From: Pelomonas cellulosilytica | Lineage (GTDB): Bacteria; Pseudomonadota; Gammaproteobacteria; Burkholderiales; Burkholderiaceae_C | NCBI RefSeq assembly: GCF_021353265.1 | Contig: NZ_JAJTWU010000012.1 | Location: 60,119 to 124,118 of the forward strand | Direction: 5' to 3' | DNA: 64,000 nucleotides | In this document: positions 36,076 to 43,270 of the stretch, piece after piece | Numbering within the stretch: the first letter of the stretch is position 1 | How the letters are laid out: each line of letters begins with the position of its first letter | Made by a program: the position numbers and the translations under genes | The notes under the pieces: generated by a model | The model's database searches: none | What the model was told of the DNA's origin: nothing | Seen by the model: the letters and a program-made list of their open reading frames with translations, nothing else

Positions 36076-38156
36076 AGACGCATCTCCGCCTTGCCCTCCT
36101 CGGACTGTTGTGGCTCGCCACCACGCCGGCCGAGGCGGCGCGCACCACCCGGCCGCTCGTCGACGGCTGGCGCTTCCAGCGCGCCGACCCGGCCGACGCC
36201 CAGGCCATGGACCTGGACGACGGCGCCTGGGCCGCGGTATCGCTGCCGCACAGCTTCAACACCATGGACGGCGAGACCGGCGGCACGTACTACCGCGGCG
36301 CGGCCTGGTACCGACGGACGCTGGACATCGCCCCGGTCGCGCGACGCCGCTTCCTGGAGTTCGATGCCGCGACTCTGGCCGCCGACGTATGGGTCAACGG
36401 CCGGTTCGCCGGCCGGCACGAGGGCGGCTACGCGCGCTTCCGCATGGACGTCACGGCTCTGCTGGAGCCCGGCCGCAACCTGCTGGCCGTACGCGTGGAC
36501 AACGGCAAGCGGCCACACATCGCTCCGCTGGGTGGCGACTTCACCGTATTTGGCGGCCTCATCCGGCCGGTGCGGCTGGTCGAGACGGACGCCGCGCACC
36601 TCGAGCTGCTGGACCATGGCGGCCCGGGGCTGAGCTTCGACATCGAAGCACTAGAGCCCGCACGCGCACGGCTGCGGCTGCAGGTGCAATGGCGCAACGA
36701 CGGTCGCCGCGTGGCTGAGCGTCGCCTGCGACTGACGCTTCAAGACGCGCAGGGCCGCCGCGTGGCTCAGCAGGTGCAGCTGGTGCGGCTGCAGCCCGGC
36801 GGTACGGACACGGTCAGCGCGCAGCTGGACGTCGCGCAGCCGCACCTTTGGCAAGGTGTGAAGGACCCCTACCTGTACCGGCTGAGCGCCGAGCTGCTGG
36901 ACGGAGCCGAGGTGGCCGACGCGGTGCAGCTGCCCGTCGGCCTGCGCCGTTTCGCCGTCGATCCCGAGCGCGGCTTCCTGCTTAACGGAAAGCCCTATCC
37001 GCTCTACGGCGTCAACTACTTCCATGCCGGACGTCCGGGCCGCGGCGTCGCCGTGGGCCCGGCCGAGATCGACGAAGACATGCGCCTACTGATGGACCTG
37101 GGCCTGACGGGCCTGCGCCTCGTGCACTACCAGCATCCGGCCTACACCTACGACCGGGCGGACGAGCTGGGCCTCGTGCTGTGGACCGAGATCCCGCTGA
37201 ACTCGGCAATGGAAGAGTCACCGGCCTTCCGCGAAAACTTGCACGGCCAGCTGCGCGAGCTGGTGCGGCAGAACCGTCACCACGCTTCGGTAGCGGTCTG
37301 GGGCGTGGGCAACGAGGTCTACCGCAGCGACGAGCCCATCCGCGCGCTGCTGGCCGACCTGCATGCGCTTTCCAAGCAGGAAGACCCCTCGCGCCTGACC
37401 AGCTACGCGCACTGCTGCGCGCCGGACGACCACCCGATGGCCATGGCCACCGACCTGGCGTCCTACAACCGCTACTGGGGCTGGTACGACGGCCAGTTCA
37501 GCGACATTGGCCCATGGGCCGACCAGCTGCACGCCCGGCTGCCGACCAAGCCCATCGGCCTGGGCGAATACGGCGCCGGTGCCAGCGCCATCCAGCAGGA
37601 GGACCCGCCGCGCCGGCCCGAGCCCGGCGGCCGCTGGCACCCGGAGCAATACCAGGCGCTGTTCCACGAGGCCTATGCCGCGCAGCTCGAGAAGCGCCCC
37701 TACCTGTGGGGCCGCTTCATCTGGCTGGGCTTCGACCATGCTGCCGCCAACCGCCATGAGGGCGACACCACAGGCCGCAACGACAAGGGTCTCGTCACCT
37801 ACGACCGCCGACTGCTGAAGGACGCCTACCACTTGATGCGCGCCTGGTGGCAGAGCGCCCCGGTGCTGCACCTAACGAGCCCGCGCCTGGCCCGGCGCCC
37901 CGCCGGCCCCGTCACGATCAAGGCCTACAGCAATGCCCGTCGGGCGAGGCTGGAGCTCAACGGCCACACCCTCGGCACGGCGGATGTCGTCGACCGCATC
38001 GCTGTCTGGCCAGCCGTCGACCTGCCACCCGGCCGGGCGCGCCTGCGCGTCACGGACGACCGCGGCAGCAGCGACGAGGTTGAGTGGGAGATGCTGGCCA
38101 GCGGCATCGTGCCGCCAAACGACGTGCATCCCCAAATTCCCGATGCCGCTCGTTGA
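36072..38156 (+). CDS. Second secreted GH2 glycosidase
   Basis: This 694-residue exported GH2 enzyme is shorter than its neighbour. A signal peptide (KTHLRLALLGLLWLATTPAEA) precedes a sugar-binding domain (about 25-180, WYRRTLDIAPVARRRFLEFD), an Ig-like domain (about 185-285) and a TIM barrel (about 290-600). The proton donor is Glu415 (GVGNEVYR) and the probable nucleophile Glu499 (GLGEYGAG). A short C-terminal beta domain follows. The best start is TTG 36072, which overlaps the upstream stop as TTGA and places the signal peptide at the N-terminus. It may act as beta-galactosidase or beta-glucuronidase; sequence alone does not decide. Confidence 0.88.
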   Translation: MKTHLRLALLGLLWLATTPAEAARTTRPLVDGWRFQRADPADAQAMDLDDGAWAAVSLPHSFNTMDGETGGTYYRGAAWYRRTLDIAPVARRRFLEFDAATLAADVWVNGRFAGRHEGGYARFRMDVTALLEPGRNLLAVRVDNGKRPHIAPLGGDFTVFGGLIRPVRLVETDAAHLELLDHGGPGLSFDIEALEPARARLRLQVQWRNDGRRVAERRLRLTLQDAQGRRVAQQVQLVRLQPGGTDTVSAQLDVAQPHLWQGVKDPYLYRLSAELLDGAEVADAVQLPVGLRRFAVDPERGFLLNGKPYPLYGVNYFHAGRPGRGVAVGPAEIDEDMRLLMDLGLTGLRLVHYQHPAYTYDRADELGLVLWTEIPLNSAMEESPAFRENLHGQLRELVRQNRHHASVAVWGVGNEVYRSDEPIRALLADLHALSKQEDPSRLTSYAHCCAPDDHPMAMATDLASYNRYWGWYDGQFSDIGPWADQLHARLPTKPIGLGEYGAGASAIQQEDPPRRPEPGGRWHPEQYQALFHEAYAAQLEKRPYLWGRFIWLGFDHAAANRHEGDTTGRNDKGLVTYDRRLLKDAYHLMRAWWQSAPVLHLTSPRLARRPAGPVTIKAYSNARRARLELNGHTLGTADVVDRIAVWPAVDLPPGRARLRVTDDRGSSDEVEWEMLASGIVPPNDVHPQIPDAAR

Positions 38157-38167
38157 CGGAGCCGGTC

Positions 38168-39976
38168 ATGACCCCACGACACCCCATGAAACACCACACC
38201 CTGGTACCTGCCTGGCGCCATGCCGCTGGTCTGGCGCTGCTGATGGCCTTGCAGGCCTGCAGCCACGCGCCAGTCGCCCCCGCGGGGGCCACCGCCTCGC
38301 CCGCCCCGGCCGCCGCCGACACCACCGCCATCCAGCTCAACCAGGTGGGCTACCTGCCGGGCGGCAGCAAGTGGGCCGCGGTGAAGGACAGCGCCGCCAA
38401 CAGCTTCGCCGTCATTGAAGTCGCCACGGGCCGCGAGGTCTGGCGCGGCCCGCTCGGCGCCGCCCAGCCCTGGGCACCGGCACAGGAGACGCTGAAGCTG
38501 GCGGATTTCTCCGCGCTGCGCGAGCCGGGCCGCTACCGGCTGCAGGTAGATGGCCTGCCGCTGTCCGCGCCATTCGTGGTCGCGCCCGACGCCTACGTCG
38601 CGCTGAATGCGGCGGCGCTGAAGTTCTTCTATTTCAACCGCGCCAGCATCGAACTCGACGCCGCCCACGCGGGCGTCTGGGCCCGGCCCGCCGGGCACGC
38701 CGACGACCGGGTCTTCGTCCACGCGACGGCCGCCGGCCCCGGCAGGCCCGAAAGCACGGTGATCTCGGCGCCAAAGGGCTGGTACGACGCCGGCGACTAC
38801 AACAAGTACATCGTGAACTCCGGCATCTCGACGTACACGCTGCTCGCGTCCTGGGAGCATTTCCCGGCCTTCTTCACGTCGCAGGCGCTGAACATCCCGG
38901 AAAGCGGCAACGGCCTGCCGGACGTGCTGAACGAGGCGCTGTGGAACCTGGAATGGATGCTCGCCATGCAGGACCCGGCAGATGGCGGCGTGTATCACAA
39001 GCTGACCGACAAGGGCTTCGACGGCATCGTGCTGCCGCACCGGGCCCGACACGACCGCTATGTCGTCATGAAGGCCACCGCGGCGACGCTGGACTTCGCG
39101 GCCGTCATGGCCCAGGCCAGCCGTGTGTTCGCAGCCTTCGAAGCGCAGCGCCCAGGGCTGTCGGCCCGCATGCTGGCGGCCTCGCGGCGCGCGTGGGACT
39201 GGGCCCAGGCCCATCCCGATGTCATCTACCGGCAGGCGCCCGACATCCACACCGGTGGCTATGACGACGGCCAGCTCGTCGACGAGTTCGCCTGGGCGGC
39301 GGCCGAGCTTTACGTGACGACGCGCGAACCCCACTACTGGCAGGCCTTCCGCAAGATCGCGCCACGCAACGAGGTGCCCGGCTGGCCCAACGTGGCGGGC
39401 CTGGCCTGGGCCAGCCTGGCCCAGTACCGCGACCGCCTCCCCTCGCCGGCCGACCGGCGGTGGGTCGAGCAACAGATCCTGATGCTGGCCGACAGCTTCG
39501 CCACCCGCTGGCAGGCGTCGCCGTATCGCGTGGCCCTGCAAACCGAGGACTTCATCTGGGGCAGCAACGCCGTCGCGCTGAACCAGGCGCTGATGCTGAT
39601 CCAGGGCTACCGAGTCGGCGGTGAGCGCCGCATGCTGGACGCCGCGCAGTCGGCGCTGGATTTCGTGCTGGGGCGACACCCCACCGGCTTCGCGATGGTG
39701 ACCGGCTTCGGCACCCGTTCGCCGCTGCATCCGCATCACCGCCCGTCGGGCGCGATGCCACAGCAGCCGCCCGTCCCCGGAATGATCGTCGGCGGGCCCA
39801 ACCCCGGCTCGGGCGATGACTGCCGCGACCAGCGCTACCCGTCCAGGGCGCCAGCCAAGGCGTATCTGGATGCGCTGTGCAGCTACACGACCAACGAGAT
39901 CGCGATCAACTGGAATGCGCCGCTGGTCTATGTGTCGGCGGCGGTGCAGGCGCTGACACCCCCGGCCGACCGATAG
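38168..39976 (+). CDS. GH9 family lipoprotein glucanase
   Basis: This 602-residue GH9 enzyme (endo-beta-1,4-glucanase or processive relative) has an N-terminal signal with lipobox-like LQAC (Cys about 33), so it is probably membrane-anchored. An Ig-like N-terminal domain (about 55-145, IQLNQVGYLPGGSKWA) precedes the (alpha/alpha)6 catalytic barrel. Catalytic base candidates are Asp207 and Asp210 (GWYDAGDYNKY); the acid is Glu577 (TTNEIAINWNAPLVY). ATG 38168 has a GGAG site 7 nt upstream; ATG 38186 is the alternative. It would cut the glucan backbone of xyloglucan or cellulose. It lies 11 bp after GH2. Confidence 0.92.
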   Translation: MTPRHPMKHHTLVPAWRHAAGLALLMALQACSHAPVAPAGATASPAPAAADTTAIQLNQVGYLPGGSKWAAVKDSAANSFAVIEVATGREVWRGPLGAAQPWAPAQETLKLADFSALREPGRYRLQVDGLPLSAPFVVAPDAYVALNAAALKFFYFNRASIELDAAHAGVWARPAGHADDRVFVHATAAGPGRPESTVISAPKGWYDAGDYNKYIVNSGISTYTLLASWEHFPAFFTSQALNIPESGNGLPDVLNEALWNLEWMLAMQDPADGGVYHKLTDKGFDGIVLPHRARHDRYVVMKATAATLDFAAVMAQASRVFAAFEAQRPGLSARMLAASRRAWDWAQAHPDVIYRQAPDIHTGGYDDGQLVDEFAWAAAELYVTTREPHYWQAFRKIAPRNEVPGWPNVAGLAWASLAQYRDRLPSPADRRWVEQQILMLADSFATRWQASPYRVALQTEDFIWGSNAVALNQALMLIQGYRVGGERRMLDAAQSALDFVLGRHPTGFAMVTGFGTRSPLHPHHRPSGAMPQQPPVPGMIVGGPNPGSGDDCRDQRYPSRAPAKAYLDALCSYTTNEIAINWNAPLVYVSAAVQALTPPADR

Positions 39977-39982
39977 CCATCC

Positions 39983-41053
39983 ATGCGCATCGCCCCATCC
40001 ATGCTCAAGTCCATCCAGGCCATCGCGTGCTCGTCCTGCATGCTGCTGGGCGGCCTCGCCCACGCCGCGGAGCCGGCGAAGCAGCCACCGCCGTTTGCCT
40101 GGCAGTCCGGCGAGCCGCTGATCAGGCCGCCAGCCGGGACGAGGCTCTTCGGCGTCAAAGACCCCTCCATCGTCCATCACGACAACCGGTACCACGTCTT
40201 CCTGACCACCGCGGGACGCGACGGCTGGGGCATGGCATACGCGAGCTTCGCGAAGTGGGAGGAAGCGCCCGACGCGACGCTGTTCATGCTGGAACAGTCT
40301 CCGATCGGCCCCGGCTATCGTGCTGCGCCGCAGGTCTTCTACTTCGCACCGCAGAAGCTCTGGTACCTGATCTACCAGGGCGGCGACCCGATGTACTCCA
40401 CGACCGCGGACATCGCCGATCCGCGCTCGTGGACCGCGCCGAAACCGTTCTACGCGGCAGTGCCGGACGTCGTGAAGGATGCGCAGGGCCGCGCGGCGTG
40501 GCTGGATTTCTGGAACATCTGCGACGACAGGAAGTGCCACCTCTTCTTCACTGATGACAACGGCCGGTTCTACCGCGCGGAGACGGCCATCGAGCGCTTC
40601 CCTCAGGGCTTTTCCACCCCCGTCGTCGTCATGCACGAGAAGAGGGAAGACCTGTTCGAGGCGAGCAACACCTACAAGATCGCCGGCACCCAGCAGTACC
40701 TCACGCTGATCGAGGCCATGGGTTCGCGTGGACGCCACTTCCGGGCGTGGACGGCAGACCGGCTCGACGGCACGTGGCGCGCCATTCCCGGCATCGAGAT
40801 GGGCGTGTTCGCCGGCGCCGGCAACGTCATGTTCAATGGACGTGTCTGGTCCGAAGGGGTCTCCCACGGCGAACTGATTCGCGATGGCATCGACCAGACG
40901 CTGACCATCGACCCCTGCCAGCCGCTGAGATTCGTCTACCAGGGCCTGGACATAGAGCCGGGCCGGACGTACGAATACATCGAGCTGCCCTACCGACTCG
41001 GCCTGATCACGGCCACCGGGCCGAACGCCATCAGCCAGATGTGCCCAAAATGA
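39983..41053 (+). CDS. GH62 alpha-L-arabinofuranosidase
   Basis: This 356-residue exported protein has a signal peptide ending near AHAAE. The mature part is a five-bladed propeller with GH62 hallmarks throughout: GVKDPSIVHHDNRYHVF, SPIGPGYRAAPQVFYFAPQKLWYLIYQ, FWNICDDRKCHLFFTDDNG, LFEASNTYKI, VWSEGVSHGELIRDGIDQTLTIDPC. Catalytic residues by family are Asp60 (base), Asp175 (WLDFW) and Glu226 (FEASN, acid). The family removes alpha-L-arabinofuranose branches, mostly from arabinoxylan. Within this locus it might act on arabinosylated xyloglucan. It lies 6 bp after the GH9 gene. GH62 is mainly fungal and actinobacterial, so transfer is possible. Confidence 0.93.
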   Translation: MRIAPSMLKSIQAIACSSCMLLGGLAHAAEPAKQPPPFAWQSGEPLIRPPAGTRLFGVKDPSIVHHDNRYHVFLTTAGRDGWGMAYASFAKWEEAPDATLFMLEQSPIGPGYRAAPQVFYFAPQKLWYLIYQGGDPMYSTTADIADPRSWTAPKPFYAAVPDVVKDAQGRAAWLDFWNICDDRKCHLFFTDDNGRFYRAETAIERFPQGFSTPVVVMHEKREDLFEASNTYKIAGTQQYLTLIEAMGSRGRHFRAWTADRLDGTWRAIPGIEMGVFAGAGNVMFNGRVWSEGVSHGELIRDGIDQTLTIDPCQPLRFVYQGLDIEPGRTYEYIELPYRLGLITATGPNAISQMCPK

Positions 41054-41183
41054 AGGCGCTCCCGGCCGGTTGCGCAGCTCGCCTTCAGCGGCGCAGAGCC
41101 GCCCTCACGGATGCAATCCGATGAACCACCACCGCGCAGACTCCGTCGGCGGCGCCAACAGACACTCGACGAAAGAACAAACA

Positions 41184-41513
41184 ATGCAACGCATGGGCAT
41201 GGTCATCGGCATCGCGCCAGAGCACATCGCCGAATACAAGCGGCTTCACGCCAGCGTGTGGTCCACGGTGCTGGCGCGCCTGGCCCAGTCCCACATCCGT
41301 AACTACAGCATCTTCCTGCGCGAACCGGAGAACCTGCTGTTCGGCTACTGGGAGTACCACGGCAGCGACTTCGAGGCCGACATGGCCGGCATCGCCGCCG
41401 ACGCCGAGACTCGCCGCTGGTGGACGTTGTGCAACCCCTGCCAGCGTCCGCTGGAGAGCCGAGCGGCCGGCGAGCACTGGGCCATGATGGAGTGCGTATT
41501 TCATGTCGACTGA
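41184..41513 (+). CDS. L-rhamnose/L-fucose mutarotase family protein
   Basis: This 109-residue small alpha/beta protein of the RhaM (DUF718) family interconverts sugar anomers in the cytoplasm. It shows MGMVIGIAPEHIAEYKRLHASVW, IRNYSIFLREPENLLFGYWEY, RRWWTLCNPCQRPL and HWAMMECVFHVD. RhaM-type residues (Tyr, His, paired Trp) are present. The neighbouring dehydratase and the fucosidases of this locus make L-fucose the likelier substrate. ATG 41184 fits the family start. It overlaps the next gene by 11 nt. Confidence 0.9.
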   Translation: MQRMGMVIGIAPEHIAEYKRLHASVWSTVLARLAQSHIRNYSIFLREPENLLFGYWEYHGSDFEADMAGIAADAETRRWWTLCNPCQRPLESRAAGEHWAMMECVFHVD

Positions 41514-43029
41514 TGTCTTGCCAGCCCATTCGCTGATCCGCCTGCACGCACGCGACAGCGTCGCCGTGGCCCGCATTGCGCTGCCGCAGCAAGCCCGCGT
41601 CGAGATGCCCGACGGCACGCCGCTGCAGGTGCTTGCGGCGATCGCAGCCGGCCACAAGATCGCCTTGCGGGCCATCGCCGCCGGCGAGATCGTGCTGAAG
41701 TACGGCCAGCCCATCGGCGTCGCCAGTCGGCCCATCGAGGCCGGCGAGCATGTCCACACGCACAACGTCGGCATGAGCAGCCATCTGCCAGCGCTGGAGG
41801 TGGATGACGGTGGCTTCAGCGCCGAACTGCCGGCCGACGGCGCAACCTTCGAAGGCTTCGTGCGCGCCGACGGCCGCGTGGGCACGCGCAACTACATCGG
41901 GGTCGTCTCGTCCGTGAACTGCTCGGCCAGCGTATGCAAGGCCGTCGCCCGCGCATTCGAGGCCCCGGGGGCGCTGCCCGGCGTGGATGGCGTCGTCGCC
42001 ATCACGCACGGCAGCGGCTGTGGCATGAGCGATGGCGAAGGTCTGGCTCTGCTGCGCCGCACGCTGCGGGGCTATGCGACCCACCCCAACTTTGCCGCCG
42101 TCGTCGTCATCGGGCTGGGCTGCGAGGTCAACCAGGTCGGCGCTCTACTGGACGGGCTGGAAACGGGAGGCCGGGTGCACGGCCTGACCATCCAGGGCGA
42201 AGGCGGCACGCGCGAGGCGATCACGCGCGGCCAGGCGCTGGTGCGGGAACTCGCTCGGGAGGCAGGCCAGGCCCGTCGCAGCTCTGTGCCGGCAGCGCGC
42301 CTCGTGGTTGGCCTGCAATGCGGCGGGTCGGACGGCTATTCCGGCATCAGTGCCAATCCGGCGCTGGGCGCCGCGGTGGACCTGCTCGTGCGCCAGGGCG
42401 GCACGGCCATCCTGTCGGAGACGCCCGAGATCTACGGCGCCGAACACCTGCTGACGGCGCGCGCCACGTCGCCGGCGGTGGCGCAGCGGCTGCTGGACCG
42501 GCTGCGGTGGTGGGAGGACTACGCGGCGCGCAACGGCGCCGAGCTGGACAACAACCCGTCGCCCGGCAACAAGGCGGGCGGCATTACGACGATCCTGGAG
42601 AAGTCGCTGGGTGCGGTCGCCAAGGGCGGCAGCGGCCCGCTGACCGACGTCATCGGCTATGCCGAGCCCGTCCACGGGCCGGGGCTGGTGTTCATGGACA
42701 CCCCCGGCTACGACCCGGTTTCGGCCACCGGCCAGGTCGCAGGGGGCGCCACGTTGATCTGCTTCACCACCGGTCGAGGGTCGACCTACGGCTGCAAACC
42801 CGCACCGTCCCTCAAGCTCGCGACGAACACACCGCTGTTCCAGCGCATGAGCCTGGACATGGACTTCAACGCCGGCGGCATCGTGGACGGCACCATGACC
42901 GTGGCCGAGGCCGGCGCCGCTCTGTTCCAGCTGATGCTGCAGCACGCGTCGGGGCGTCCCACGCTCAGTGAGGAGCTCGGCCTGGGCGACAACGAGTTCG
43001 TCCCCTGGCAGCTGGGCGCGGTGATGTGA
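41503..43029 (+). CDS. UxaA/GarD-family sugar-acid dehydratase
   Basis: This 508-residue cytoplasmic protein is of the altronate/galactarate dehydratase family. The N-terminal SAF-like domain (about 1-95, with HVHTHNVGMSS) precedes a large C-terminal domain (about 115-500; VGTRNYIGVVSSVNCSASV, THGSGCGMS, GLQCGGSDGYSGISANPALG, STYGCKPAPSLKLATNT). Cys residues in these motifs are the expected iron/metal ligands. The substrate is probably a sugar acid such as L-fuconate or a related acid. It overlaps the mutarotase gene by 11 nt. In Campylobacter jejuni, UxaA-type genes and a mutarotase also sit together in the L-fucose locus. Confidence 0.9.
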   Translation: MSTDVLPAHSLIRLHARDSVAVARIALPQQARVEMPDGTPLQVLAAIAAGHKIALRAIAAGEIVLKYGQPIGVASRPIEAGEHVHTHNVGMSSHLPALEVDDGGFSAELPADGATFEGFVRADGRVGTRNYIGVVSSVNCSASVCKAVARAFEAPGALPGVDGVVAITHGSGCGMSDGEGLALLRRTLRGYATHPNFAAVVVIGLGCEVNQVGALLDGLETGGRVHGLTIQGEGGTREAITRGQALVRELAREAGQARRSSVPAARLVVGLQCGGSDGYSGISANPALGAAVDLLVRQGGTAILSETPEIYGAEHLLTARATSPAVAQRLLDRLRWWEDYAARNGAELDNNPSPGNKAGGITTILEKSLGAVAKGGSGPLTDVIGYAEPVHGPGLVFMDTPGYDPVSATGQVAGGATLICFTTGRGSTYGCKPAPSLKLATNTPLFQRMSLDMDFNAGGIVDGTMTVAEAGAALFQLMLQHASGRPTLSEELGLGDNEFVPWQLGAVM

Positions 43030-43051
43030 CGGTCAACGGCGCGGGTTTGAC

Positions 43052-43064
43052 TTGGTAAAACCAA
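43052..43064. promoter_or_regulatory. GntR/FadR-type operator candidate C
   Basis: TTGGTAAAACCAA is a perfect copy of the inferred consensus TTGGTnnnACCAA. It lies 22 bp after the dehydratase stop and 207 bp ahead of the GH74 gene. Confidence 0.7.
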
Positions 43065-43168
43065 ACTTGCTGGCGCCGCACCAATTGCGACTTGATCACT
43101 CACAATTTTGCGCGCAAACCCTGTACATAGCGCCACAATTTAACGATAAACATCCCCAGCGTTCCAAT

Positions 43169-43181
43169 TTGGTCTGACCAG
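43169..43181. promoter_or_regulatory. GntR/FadR-type operator candidate D
   Basis: TTGGTCTGACCAG holds the core TGGTCTGACCA, the same core as the E. coli FadR operator (TGGTCNGACCA). It lies 90 bp ahead of the GH74 start. Confidence 0.7.
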
Positions 43182-43270
43182 AATGTGAATGCGGGTTGCT
43201 TGCCCGGCGATGGACAGACCACGCGGAACGTCACACAACCGCCGGCCTGGCTGGCACTGGAGACAACCGC

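Noticed and set aside
37925..40867. A 980-codon open frame on the minus strand opposite the GH2/GH9/GH62 genes
   Set aside because: It is a high-GC antisense shadow. Its translation is rich in Arg, Gly, His and Val with no domain, while the plus strand carries three recognised enzymes.
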